Assembly: GCF_025420585.1 (NCBI RefSeq)
Contig: NZ_JAOEGB010000023.1
Location: forward strand, 62,001 to 126,000
DNA: 64,000 nt
Origin: Planotetraspora sp. A-T 1434
Lineage (GTDB): Bacteria > Actinomycetota > Actinomycetes > Streptosporangiales > Streptosporangiaceae
Direction: 5' to 3'
The notes beneath the pieces are model-generated. The model searched no databases and had not been told where the DNA came from. It worked only from the letters and a program-made list of their open reading frames with translations. A program made the translations under genes and the position numbers. Each line of letters starts with the position of its first letter. Position 1 is the stretch's first letter. Below, piece by piece: positions 54,865 to 63,412 of the stretch.

Positions 54865-55637
54865 CACGGCAACTGCACGCGGAGTGGACGAAGGTGCGCA
54901 CCATGGCAGGCCCCGGCCGGCTGCTGCTCGCGATCATCGCGCTGACCACAGCCGTGAGCGCCGCGGCGGCCGCCACCGTGTCCTGCCCGTCGGCAGGATG
55001 CGAACACGACGCCACCAAGCTCGGCCTCATCGGGGTCCAGGCGGGCCAGGCGGTCGTCGCCGTCCTGGCCGTGCTGACGATCAGCGGCGAGTACGGCACC
55101 GGCATGATCCGCACCACCCTGGCGGCGATGCCGCGCCGGGCCACCGTCCTGGCCGCCAAGGCAGCCGTACTGGCCGGCCTGACGGTGGCCGCCGGGACCG
55201 TCGCCGTGCTCGGGTCCGTGCTGGCCGGGCGGCTCATCCTGCCCGGCAACGGCTTCACCCCGGCGCATGGCTACCCGCCCCTGTCCTTGGCGGACGGCCC
55301 GACGCTCCGCGCCGCCGCCGGCTCGGTCCTCTACCTCGCGCTGATCGCCATGCTCAGCCTCGGCGTCGCCACCGCCGTACGTGACTCGGCGACGGCCATC
55401 GGGGTCGTGCTCGGCCTGCTCTACGTCTTCTCCATCCTCCCCTTGATGATCTCCGACCCGGACTGGCAGCGGCTCCTGTGGCGGATCTCGCCGATGGACG
55501 CTGGGCTCGCCATCCAGGCCACCACCCATCTCTCCAGCCTGCCCCTCAGTCCATGGGCAGGTCTCGGCGTGCTCGGCGCGTGGGCCACCGGGGCGCTCCT
55601 GGGCGGTGGGCTCCTGCTGCGGCTGCGCGACGCGTGA
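54861..55637 (+). CDS. ABC-2 type permease
   Basis: The second, shorter permease of the exporter (258 aa). The N-terminus is TRQLHAEWTKVRTMAGPGRL, matching the AEWTK(V/L)RT start of the previous permease. Six membrane segments follow (LLLAIIALTTAVSAAAAATV, AVVAVLAVLTISGEYGTGMI, LAGLTVAAGTVAVLGSVLAG, VLYLALIAMLSLGVATAV, AIGVVLGLLYVFSILPLMI, GVLGAWATGALLGGGLLLRL). It lacks the extracytoplasmic insertion. Its start overlaps the previous stop (ATGA). The substrate is unknown. Confidence 0.93.
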   Translation: MTRQLHAEWTKVRTMAGPGRLLLAIIALTTAVSAAAAATVSCPSAGCEHDATKLGLIGVQAGQAVVAVLAVLTISGEYGTGMIRTTLAAMPRRATVLAAKAAVLAGLTVAAGTVAVLGSVLAGRLILPGNGFTPAHGYPPLSLADGPTLRAAAGSVLYLALIAMLSLGVATAVRDSATAIGVVLGLLYVFSILPLMISDPDWQRLLWRISPMDAGLAIQATTHLSSLPLSPWAGLGVLGAWATGALLGGGLLLRLRDA

Positions 55638-56212
55638 GCGACGCCCTTGGCTGTGAAGACCAGACACTGCAGCAGGAACTCGACCGGGACGCTGACCTTG
55701 GCCGCCGCCCCGGCGAGGGTAGCGGCCGAGCACCGCTCGTGTACGGCAATGGGAAAGTCGGAATTTCCTGAATTTAGGAGGCTAAACATTTTGGGCCCCC
55801 CTCTCGGGGCTCGGTCAAAGGCCAACCTCGGGCGACCGGGAAGGGGCATGTTCAGCATTACGTGCGCTATGGGGCACGGTTTCGGGACGGCCACGTATCA
55901 CTACGCCGCCGGTGGGCCGCTGATGCCGGACGGCGAGCCCTCGCGCGGGGCTGACCTGGGGATATTCCAAGCGATCAGGGCTTCGGGACGCCACCTTCGG
56001 CTCATGAAAAGCTCGCGGCGAATGGTGCGCACGGTCACCGCCTATGAAGAGTGAAAGCAGCAGCCGTATCACCAGATACGCGTCGCTAGTAACCTGAGTC
56101 GCCCTTATCACGTAAACCACTTAGATTGACCAGGCGTCGTCCATTTCGCCATGCTAGATCTCAGCGGCGTACGACCCGAGTCCCCGCTGTCGCCCCACGG
56201 AGGCCTTTGAAC
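55638..56212. other. 575-base intergenic region with no firm gene
   Basis: This region separates the ABC exporter operon from the polysaccharide operon. A minus-strand frame from ATG 55789 (MFSLLNSGNSDFPIAVHERC) reads plausibly for about 55 codons, then overlaps the permease gene; no good ribosome binding site. The section 55980-56125 is less GC-rich and likely holds the promoter of the GT2 gene. Nothing else was recognised. Confidence 0.4.
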
Positions 56213-57820
56213 GTGAGCGCCGCTCCTCGAGCGCGTAGAGCACCCGCAGCTCCCCCGAGAAGTCCCGCCGGGCACCGTGCGAACCGGCAGAAGAACGCGT
56301 ACGGCCTGCTGCCGCAGCCGCCCGACGACCGGGAGAAGGACCTTTACGCCAAGCGGAACCTGTGGGTTCTGACGCTCTCGTCGCTCGTAAGCTTCTGCTG
56401 CCTGGTGGCCAGCCAGGTCCAGCTCGCGAAGTCCACGCCCTGGCTGTGGGTGTATGTCCCGTTCCTGGTCTTCACGGTCGTCTACTACCTGATCTCGTTG
56501 CGGGTCAACGCGTTCACCCCGGACTTCGACCTGGCCGGGCACCGGCTGCTCGTCCGCTCCTGGTTCCCGATCATCTACCCGACCGTGGACGTCTTCCTGC
56601 CGGTCTGCGGCGAACCGATCGAGGTGTTGCACAACACCTGGACACACGTGCGCGCGATGGCCGGCCACTACCCCGGGGTGGTGGCCGTGTACGTGCTGGA
56701 CGACTCGGCGAGCGCGGAGCTGGCCGCGATGGCCGCGGACTTCGGCTTCACCTACGGGACCCGGCCGAACCGCGGCTGGTACAAGAAGGCCGGGAACCTG
56801 CACTACGGGTTCTCCCGGTCCAACGGCGAGTACATCCTCATCCTGGACGCGGACTTCGCGCCTCGCCACGACCTCCTCGACGAGATGCTCCCGTACATGC
56901 ACCGCGATCCGCGGATCGGGATCGTGCAGTCCCCCCAGTACTTCCGCGTGCTGGACTCGCAGAACTGGGTGGAGCGCGGCGCGGGAGCCGTACAGGAGCT
57001 GTTCTACCGCTCGGTCCAGGTCTCCCGGCAGCGCAACGACGGCGCCATCTGCGTGGGCAGCTGCGCCGTCTACCGGCGCGCCGCGCTGGCGCAGAACGGC
57101 GGCACGACGCTCATCGAGCACTCCGAGGACGTGCACACGGGCTTCGACCTCCGCCGGCTGGGCTGGGACGTCAAGTACATCCCCATCGCGCTGTCCACCG
57201 GGGTCTGCCCCGACAGCATCGGCGCCTTCCAGAACCAGCAGTACCGCTGGTGCACCGGCTCGATGAGCCTGTTGGGCAGCAAGAAGTTCCGGGAGACGAA
57301 GCTCCGGCCGGCGACACGGTTGTGCTACATGTCGGGGTTCTTCTACTACGTGCACACAGCCGTGTTCACGTTCGCCGCGCCGCTCATCCCTATCACGCTG
57401 CTGCTGGCGATGCCGGACAAGCTCCGGGTCGAGCACCTGGCCCTCGTGCTGCCCAGCATCCTGTACACGACGCTGATCTTTCCGCTTTGGCACCGCGCGC
57501 CGTACCGGCTGGAGGCGTGGGCCGCCCGAATGGTGTACGGCTGGGCCCACGTCTTCGCGATCTGGGACATCGTGCGCGGCCGCCAGCAGGGATGGCAGCC
57601 CACCGGGTCGGCGGGCGCCAAGAAGAACAAGACCCGGCGGCTGTGGATGGGCATCTCGGTGTGGGGCGGCGGCACCGCTCTGCTCTGGGTGGCCGCCGCG
57701 GTCTGGCGGATGGCGACGATGTACGCGCCCGACTACGCCCTGGTGCTCGCCTCGGGCCTGTTCTACGCGCTCATCGTGGGGCGAGTCCTCGTCCAGCCGC
57801 GGCAGGGGGACCCGGCGTGA
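56213..57820 (+). CDS. cellulose-synthase-like GT2 glycosyltransferase
   Basis: A membrane-bound processive family 2 glycosyltransferase. After a basic, Pro/Ala-rich N-terminal tail come two membrane segments (LWVLTLSSLVSFCCLVASQV, WLWVYVPFLVFTVVYYLISL). The catalytic domain follows: YVLDDSASAEL (Asp163/164), ILILDADFAPRHDLL (Asp212, Asp214), IEHSEDVHTGFDLRR (Asp306) and QNQQYRWCTGSM (QxxRW, about 342-346). More membrane segments and a basic end complete 535 aa. The start is GTG 56213, with GGAGG nine bases upstream. It is first in an operon with a GH26-like lipoprotein and a GT39-like protein. The product is an exported beta-glucan or mannan by inference. Confidence 0.93.
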   Translation: MSAAPRARRAPAAPPRSPAGHRANRQKNAYGLLPQPPDDREKDLYAKRNLWVLTLSSLVSFCCLVASQVQLAKSTPWLWVYVPFLVFTVVYYLISLRVNAFTPDFDLAGHRLLVRSWFPIIYPTVDVFLPVCGEPIEVLHNTWTHVRAMAGHYPGVVAVYVLDDSASAELAAMAADFGFTYGTRPNRGWYKKAGNLHYGFSRSNGEYILILDADFAPRHDLLDEMLPYMHRDPRIGIVQSPQYFRVLDSQNWVERGAGAVQELFYRSVQVSRQRNDGAICVGSCAVYRRAALAQNGGTTLIEHSEDVHTGFDLRRLGWDVKYIPIALSTGVCPDSIGAFQNQQYRWCTGSMSLLGSKKFRETKLRPATRLCYMSGFFYYVHTAVFTFAAPLIPITLLLAMPDKLRVEHLALVLPSILYTTLIFPLWHRAPYRLEAWAARMVYGWAHVFAIWDIVRGRQQGWQPTGSAGAKKNKTRRLWMGISVWGGGTALLWVAAAVWRMATMYAPDYALVLASGLFYALIVGRVLVQPRQGDPA

Positions 57821-58812
57821 TGATCCAGTCACGGGCGGCCCGGCTCGGGCTCGCCCTGGTCCTGTCGCTCACCGTCGCCCTCACGGGCTGTTCCTCGAAA
57901 GCAGAGGAGTCGGCACTGCGGCGGTCGACGGGTGCCGCCCCCGACGAGACCTTCATCCCCTATGACGTGCGGCCTCTGATCAAGCCGTCCCGGAAGTATC
58001 TCGGCGTCGCCATCGACGGCGCCCCGAAGTCGATGGCCCCGATCGAGGCCTTCGCCGCCAACGTCGGCAAGCGACCGAACCTCATTGAGTTCTACGCCGC
58101 CTGGGGCGACCAGTACGAGACGACGCGGGTGCGTAACGCTTGGGACTCGGGAGCGCTGCCGCTGATCGCGTGGGAACCCTTCAAGCCGTCTCTCGCGGCC
58201 ATCGCCCGGGGCGACAGCGACGCCTACATCAGGAAGTTCGCCGATGACGTCCGTAACCTCAACCTCCCAGTGGGGATCAGCTTCGGCCACGAGATGAACA
58301 CCTTCTGGTACCCGTGGGGGACCAGCGATAACGAGCCCACGGACTTCGTCGGAGCCTGGCGCCGCGTCCACGACCTCTTCGCCGAGTCCGGCGCGACGAA
58401 CGTGATCTGGGTCTGGAGTCCCAACGTGATCAACCCGGTGCCGACGGTCGCGCTGCGGCCGTACTACCCGGGTGACTCCTACATTGACTGGGTCGGCGTC
58501 ATCGGTTACTACACCCGGACCGGCGCGCACACGTTCGCGGCTCTGTACGGTCCCACCGTACGGCAGGTCCGGAAGTTCTCCCGTAAGCCGTTCCTCATCC
58601 AGGAGACCGGCTCCGAGCCGGGGCCGCGCAAGCGGCGCGACGTCGCCGATCTCCTAGCGGGGGTCGCCGGCAGCCGCTCGTTCCTCGGATTCGTCTGGTT
58701 CAACTTCAAGAAGCGCGCCGACTGGCGCATCGAGACCGACCCCGAAGCGGTCGCCCTGTTCCGGCGCGGAGCGGCCGACCAGAGGCTCGGCTTCGATGTG
58801 CGGGCACCATGA
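57820..58812 (+). CDS. GH26-like (beta-mannanase type) lipoprotein
   Basis: An exported glycosidase-like lipoprotein of 330 residues. The signal ends LVLSLTVALTGCSS (lipobox Cys about 25). The TIM-barrel shows YLGVAIDGAPKSMAPIEAFA, NLIEFYAAWGDQYE, ALPLIAWEPFKPS, acid/base ISFGHEMNTFWYPWG (Glu158), WVWSPNVINP, IDWVGVIGYYTRTG and nucleophile LIQETGSEPG (Glu262). Starts GTG 57817 and ATG 57820 both overlap the previous stop codon. As in cellulose synthase loci, a hydrolase beside a processive GT2 may trim or release the growing polysaccharide. GH26 versus a related clan A family is not certain. Confidence 0.87.
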   Translation: MIQSRAARLGLALVLSLTVALTGCSSKAEESALRRSTGAAPDETFIPYDVRPLIKPSRKYLGVAIDGAPKSMAPIEAFAANVGKRPNLIEFYAAWGDQYETTRVRNAWDSGALPLIAWEPFKPSLAAIARGDSDAYIRKFADDVRNLNLPVGISFGHEMNTFWYPWGTSDNEPTDFVGAWRRVHDLFAESGATNVIWVWSPNVINPVPTVALRPYYPGDSYIDWVGVIGYYTRTGAHTFAALYGPTVRQVRKFSRKPFLIQETGSEPGPRKRRDVADLLAGVAGSRSFLGFVWFNFKKRADWRIETDPEAVALFRRGAADQRLGFDVRAP

Positions 58813-60752
58813 ATCAGCCCCGCTCGCCGCGGCGGCGCCGCGCCGGCCCGAGACGGTCCACGCCTCCCTCCGGATGGCCGCCACCGGAGAGGGGGCCGAT
58901 GAACCCGCAGCGGCCGGGGGAGAATCCTCCGGCCGCGGACTCGGCGCGTCCGCCGATCCGTCCGCAATGGCCGGGGGAGGATCCTCGGGCGGTGGGTTCG
59001 GGGCGTCCGCCGATCCGTCCGCAATGGCCGGGGGAGGATCCTCGGGCGGTGGGTTCGGGGCGTTCGCCGATCCGTCCGCAATGGCCGGGGGAGGATCCTC
59101 GGGCGGTGGGTTCGGGGCGTTCGCCGATCCGTCCGCACGCGCCCAGTCCGAACGCCGCGCCGCCGGCGCCGCCGCGCTACCCCCAACCGGGGAGGCCGGT
59201 GACGCGGCTGCCCGCGTACCGGATTCCGGAGGTCCCGGAGACCGCCTGGACAGCGGCCCCCAGCGCGCGGCGCACCTGGCTCAGCCGCGGCCTCCTGCTG
59301 GGAATCCTGCTGGTCCAGGCACTGCTGGCGCTGCGGCTGCGGAACACGGCCTACCAGGACGAAGCGCTCTACCTGTACGCGGGCGACATCTATCTGAACA
59401 GCGTGCTCCACGGCACACCCGTCACCGGTGATTACGCCGACTACTTCTCCGGATCCCCGTACTTCTACCCCGTCCTCGCCGCGGTCGCCGACCACGCCTT
59501 CGGACTGGAGGGCGCGCGTGCCCTCAGTCTGCTGTTCATGCTCGGCGGCACCGCGTTGCTCTACTCGTTCACCTGCCGGCTGTTCAACGAGCGGACCGGG
59601 CTCTTCGCCGCGGGGGCCTTCGCGGTTGCGGAGTCCTCACTCGTCCTCGCGAGGTACGCCACCTACGACTCCAGCGCGATCTTCCTGCTGGCCCTGGCGA
59701 CCTGGCTGGTGATCCGCGGCGCCCGGGGTTCGGTCTGGTGGTGCGTCCTCGCCGGACCGGTCGCCGCGTTGGCCGTGGCCGCGAAGTACGCGGCGGGGCT
59801 CTTCATGCCGACCGTCATCGTCCTGGCCGTCCTCGTCGCCCTGCCCCATGAGCGCGTGTGGAAGGCTCTGCTGCGCGGGCCCCTGCTCGCCGCGCTCATC
59901 GGGGGATGCGTCCTCGGCGCCTTCGAGGTCACCGGGACGCTGGAGGGCATCCGCAGCACGACCGTTCAGCGGGCCGAGGGAGTGGAGTCCGTATGGGTGA
60001 TCATGGCGACCTCCGCCAAGTATGGCGGGATCATGATCGCCGTCGCCCTGCTCGGGACGGTCATGTTCACAGTGCGGGGACGTATGGGCGAGTCCCCGAC
60101 GATGGGCAGCGCACCCCTGCCGGGCAGGCCCTGGCGGCTCTGCCTCGGGCTCCTGCTGACGGGAACGGGCCTGCTGGCACCGGCGTACCAGGCGCATCTG
60201 CACACCTGGGTCTCCCTGCACAAGCACGTCGGATACGGGCTGCTGTTCGTCGCTCCCATGGCCGGCGTGGGCATCAGCCGCCTCGTCGGGGCCCATTTCC
60301 GATATCCGCAGGTCGGCATCGGGGTCTGGGTGGCGATGCTGGTCATGGGCATGGCGCAGTCGCAGAACCTCTATGCCGGCTGGCCTGATTCCACCCGGCT
60401 GACGCAGGTGCTGCAGCAGCACGTGACGCCCCAAGGGCGATATCTCAGCGTGGTGCCGCAGATCCCGATCTACTACCTCGGCTCCCGCACCCGCCCCGAG
60501 CAGTGGCAGAACACCTACTACTTCGAATACACGACGCGGACGGGCAAGAAGGTCACCGGCGACGAGGCGTACCGGGCCGCGATCAAAGCGCGGTATTTCG
60601 ACCTCGTGGTCCTGGACTATTTCGAGACTCCGAGAGTGGACCGGCTCGTCGCGGCCGAGCTCCGCCGCGGCGGCCGCTACCGCCTCCTGGCCAGGCTTCC
60701 GTATGAGATCTCATCCGGTCCCGGGTCGTACGAGATCTGGGCCAAGCAGTGA
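58809..60752 (+). CDS. GT39/ArnT-type membrane glycosyltransferase with repetitive N-terminal tail
   Basis: A GT-C fold enzyme that uses a polyprenyl-phosphate sugar. Residues 1-150 are Pro/Arg/Gly-rich and contain three exact 57-bp repeats plus flanking partial copies (RPPIRPQWPGEDPRAVGSG). About ten membrane segments follow, with the catalytic-type first loop YQDEALYLYAGDIYLN (Asp184-Glu185). LSLLFMLGGTALLYSFTC, FLLALATWLVIRGARGSVWW and a C-terminal soluble tail with RYFDLVVLDYFETPRVDRLV are also present. Length 647 aa. ATG 58809 overlaps the stop of the GH26-like gene. It could mannosylate or glycosylate the polymer or a lipid; this is inference. Confidence 0.88.
   Translation: MNQPRSPRRRRAGPRRSTPPSGWPPPERGPMNPQRPGENPPAADSARPPIRPQWPGEDPRAVGSGRPPIRPQWPGEDPRAVGSGRSPIRPQWPGEDPRAVGSGRSPIRPHAPSPNAAPPAPPRYPQPGRPVTRLPAYRIPEVPETAWTAAPSARRTWLSRGLLLGILLVQALLALRLRNTAYQDEALYLYAGDIYLNSVLHGTPVTGDYADYFSGSPYFYPVLAAVADHAFGLEGARALSLLFMLGGTALLYSFTCRLFNERTGLFAAGAFAVAESSLVLARYATYDSSAIFLLALATWLVIRGARGSVWWCVLAGPVAALAVAAKYAAGLFMPTVIVLAVLVALPHERVWKALLRGPLLAALIGGCVLGAFEVTGTLEGIRSTTVQRAEGVESVWVIMATSAKYGGIMIAVALLGTVMFTVRGRMGESPTMGSAPLPGRPWRLCLGLLLTGTGLLAPAYQAHLHTWVSLHKHVGYGLLFVAPMAGVGISRLVGAHFRYPQVGIGVWVAMLVMGMAQSQNLYAGWPDSTRLTQVLQQHVTPQGRYLSVVPQIPIYYLGSRTRPEQWQNTYYFEYTTRTGKKVTGDEAYRAAIKARYFDLVVLDYFETPRVDRLVAAELRRGGRYRLLARLPYEISSGPGSYEIWAKQ
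58947..59117 (+). repeat. three tandem 57-bp repeats in the GT39-like gene
   Basis: Each unit encodes RPPIRPQWPGEDPRAVGSG (19 residues), with a partial fourth unit to about 59140 and a decayed unit before it. Units differ at one or two bases (PPI or SPI). The lengthy, nearly identical repeats suggest recent expansion in a cytoplasmic tail. Confidence 0.95.
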
Positions 60753-60863
60753 GCCCGCCCCACGCGATGAACCCGCGCGGCTCCGGTTCCGGCGCACGCG
60801 CCGGGGATGGGCGTCCAGAAGATTCGCCGCCCGTGGTAGACCGGAAGCTGGGAGGTGTGACAG

Positions 60864-61616
60864 ATGCCTCGTGACCTGGTGCTGGACCGGATGGCCCTGG
60901 TGGCCGCCCTGGTGGCTCCGCTCGCCCTCGCGGCGGTTCTCCTGCCGCTTCGCGGGACTTTCTCGAACGTCGACGTGGCCCTCGTCCTGGTGGTGGTCGT
61001 CGTGGCGGTGGCCGTCACCGGACGCCGGCTCGCCGGTGTGCTGGCGGCTCTTTCGGCCGCCGTATCGTTCGACTTCTTCTTCACCCAGCCCTACCAGCGC
61101 TTCACCATCGTCAAAGCCGAAGACCTCACGACCACTCTGCTGCTGCTCGTGGTGGGTTTGGCGGTCTCGCAACTGGCCGCTCGGGCGCGTCGCCTGAAGG
61201 TGATCGCCGTCACCGACGCCGACCACCTGTCGCGGATCCACGACACCGCCGAGCTGACGCAGACCGCCAGATCGCCCAGCAGGGTGGTCGACCACGTGAA
61301 GAAGCAGCTCATCGACCTGCTGGGGCTGCGCGGCTGCCGGTTCGAGTACGGCACGCTGCTCGGCCACCCGCCACGTCTCGAACAGGACGGCACCGTGACG
61401 GTGGGCCGCAGGCACTGGGACGCCGACACAAGAGGGCTCCCGGGCGAGGAGGTCGAGCTGCGCATCTTCGGCAACGGCCACTTCTACGGGCGCTTCATGC
61501 TCCAGCCCACGCCCGGGACGGTCCCGTCCCAGCAGGCGCGCCTGGTCGCCGTGATCCTCGCCGACCAGGCCGGACGCGCGCTCGACACCGCCGAAACCGC
61601 GCACGGCGCCGGCTGA
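60864..61616 (+). CDS. DUF4118-type membrane sensor protein, KdpD-like without kinase
   Basis: The 250-residue protein has the four-helix membrane block found in KdpD sensors (LVAPLALAAVLLPLRGTFSN, VALVLVVVVVAVAVTGRRLA, AALSAAVSFDFFFTQPYQRF, LLLLVVGLAVSQLAARARRL). A GAF-like cytoplasmic part follows (TAELTQTARSPSRVVDHVKK, HWDADTRGLPGEEVELRIFG, ARLVAVILADQAGRALDTAE). No histidine-kinase or ATP domain follows. GGGAGGTGTGACAG precedes the ATG. It may sense or regulate without kinase activity. It does not overlap its neighbours. Confidence 0.85.
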   Translation: MPRDLVLDRMALVAALVAPLALAAVLLPLRGTFSNVDVALVLVVVVVAVAVTGRRLAGVLAALSAAVSFDFFFTQPYQRFTIVKAEDLTTTLLLLVVGLAVSQLAARARRLKVIAVTDADHLSRIHDTAELTQTARSPSRVVDHVKKQLIDLLGLRGCRFEYGTLLGHPPRLEQDGTVTVGRRHWDADTRGLPGEEVELRIFGNGHFYGRFMLQPTPGTVPSQQARLVAVILADQAGRALDTAETAHGAG

Positions 61617-61649
61617 CGAACCGATCCGGTCGCAGTCTCGGGGCCTGCG

Positions 61650-61857
61650 TCAGTACGCGCGGATCAGAGTGACCTCCTCGCCCACAATCTCTTGTGCGAG
61701 AAGCGTCTCGACCTCCGAGACGTCCGCAGGGTCCGGCCCGATTATCACATCGGCGGCGGCCAGCAGCGAGTGGAAGAGATCGGCGTCCTCCTCGTCGAAA
61801 CAGGGGATTCCCGCCAGCGACCTGGGTCGTGGCCGGCCTTTGTGTCGGTGCCGTACG
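61650..61857 (-). pseudogene. possible gene remnant upstream of the Wadjet locus
   Basis: On the minus strand a frame reads CFDEEDADLFHSLLAAADVI, IGPDPADVSEVETLLAQEIV, GEEVTLIRAY and stops at 61650. Acidic, protein-like content continues for about 50 codons, but no ATG/GTG start with a ribosome binding site lies upstream. It may be the end of a decayed gene. No family was recognised. Confidence 0.3.
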
Positions 61858-61873
61858 GCATACTCGCGGGGTC

Positions 61874-63412
61874 ATGGCAGATTCACGGGGCGGCAGCCGA
61901 GCGCTCGATCTGGACGCGCTGGCGGTGGGCGACAGGTTCAAGCTGTTCAACTTCACCCAGAGGGACGACTACGTCGTCTATCTCTGGGTGCTCAGGGCGA
62001 TGGACCGCCTGCGGGCGGTTCACCGCGTCCAGGTGGACACCGACGACGTCGCGGCGGCGATGGCGGAGCTGGCGCTACTCCACGACGAGGTTCCCCTGGT
62101 GGACACGTCGCTGCGCGGCCGGCTCGACGCTCTGGCCGTCGACGGGATCATCCTCCGGCTGGAGGACGCGTCCCGGGCGGGATCTCTGGCGCGCTACCGC
62201 AACAGGCAGTCCGTCTACCAGTTCAGCGAGCTGGGTTATCGGGCGTTCACCGCGGTGGAGGACGTGCTGGCCGCCCGCGTCCGCGACGCGAACCTCTCCC
62301 GGCTGGTGTTCTCCGACATCCTGGACGACCTGAAGTCGCTGGCCGTGGCGAACCGCGGTGGCGACGACGAGCAGGTCTACCGGCGGCTCTCCCGCCTCGA
62401 CCAGGTCATGGAGGACATGGTGCGCCGGTCCGCCCGGTTCCACGTCACCCTGGGCGAGATCGTCACCTCGACCGAAGCGTCGCCGGAGCTGTTCCTCCGC
62501 TACAAGAACGCCCTGCTCACCCACATGACCGACTTCATGGCGGAGCTCGACCGTTATGTCCCTCGCCTGCACAGAGCCGTGCTGGAGGTCGAGGCGACCG
62601 GCGTCAACACGATGCTCGTCAGAGCCGCGGACGCCGACGACAGGCCGTTCCTCAGCGCGGGCGAGCGGATGGAGGACTGGAAGCGCCGCTGGGAGGTGCT
62701 GCGGGCCTGGTTCACCGTGGAGCCCGGCGCGGAGTCCGGCGCCGCCGACCTGCGCCGCGCGACGCGGACCGCGGTGTCGGGCGTGATCGCCCTGCTCCGG
62801 CAGCTGACGGAGGCCCAGCGCGGTGGCGTCAACCGGGCCTCCGAGCTGCGGCATCTCGCCGAATGGATATGCGACACGCCGGATGAGGACGCGGCGTACG
62901 CGCTGATGTCGGCCGCGTTCAACATGGGGTCGGCGCGGCACCTCGGCGGCGCCCATGACGACGTCGAGCAGATCTCGCCCCGGGCCACGTGGTGGGACGC
63001 GCCGGGTATCGAGGTCGCGCTCACTCCCTTCCGGACGGGACGGCAGGCCGGACCGGGCATTCCGCAACCGGTCCGCGCCGACCTGCGGGCGCGGGCCGAT
63101 CTGCGCAGGCAGCAGATCGCAGCCAGAGCGGCCGAACGCGAGGCCGCCCGCGGCCTCGCGGACAGTGGAGCCCACGGCCGGGTGCTGGACGAGGCCGAGA
63201 CCCGCGTGGTGCTGTCCCTGCTGACCAGGGCGCTGGAGGCCCGTTCCGTCGTCTCGGGCCGCCTGAGATCCGCGACCGGCAGCGACGACACCGTGGTCCT
63301 CCGGCTGGTGCCGCGCTCCGGGGGCAGCAGCGTCCGGACCGCTGATGGCCTGCTGCACCTGCCCGGCTTCGCCCTGGAGCTCTCCGCGCGGTCCGGGGCG
63401 GCGAATGGCTGA
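61874..63412 (+). CDS. jetA: Wadjet-type JetA-like protein (TIGR02677 family)
   Basis: The kleisin-like subunit of a type II Wadjet defence system, which is known to restrict plasmids. The 512 residues start with a winged-helix region (RFKLFNFTQRDDYVVYLWVL, VDTDDVAAAMAELALLHDEV, RNRQSVYQFSELGYRAFTAV). A helical middle (VTLGEIVTSTEASPELFLRY, KNALLTHMTDFMAELDRYVP) and a C-terminal winged helix (LDEAETRVVLSLLTRALEAR) follow. The family call rests on this arrangement and on the adjacent TIGR02678-like gene. Its last codons overlap the next gene by eight bases. Confidence 0.82.
   Translation: MADSRGGSRALDLDALAVGDRFKLFNFTQRDDYVVYLWVLRAMDRLRAVHRVQVDTDDVAAAMAELALLHDEVPLVDTSLRGRLDALAVDGIILRLEDASRAGSLARYRNRQSVYQFSELGYRAFTAVEDVLAARVRDANLSRLVFSDILDDLKSLAVANRGGDDEQVYRRLSRLDQVMEDMVRRSARFHVTLGEIVTSTEASPELFLRYKNALLTHMTDFMAELDRYVPRLHRAVLEVEATGVNTMLVRAADADDRPFLSAGERMEDWKRRWEVLRAWFTVEPGAESGAADLRRATRTAVSGVIALLRQLTEAQRGGVNRASELRHLAEWICDTPDEDAAYALMSAAFNMGSARHLGGAHDDVEQISPRATWWDAPGIEVALTPFRTGRQAGPGIPQPVRADLRARADLRRQQIAARAAEREAARGLADSGAHGRVLDEAETRVVLSLLTRALEARSVVSGRLRSATGSDDTVVLRLVPRSGGSSVRTADGLLHLPGFALELSARSGAANG

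Noticed and set aside
55421-55894. 157-codon minus-strand ORF at the end of the ABC exporter operon
   Set aside because: It overlaps the permease, has no ribosome binding site and no family match, although its middle part looks protein-like.
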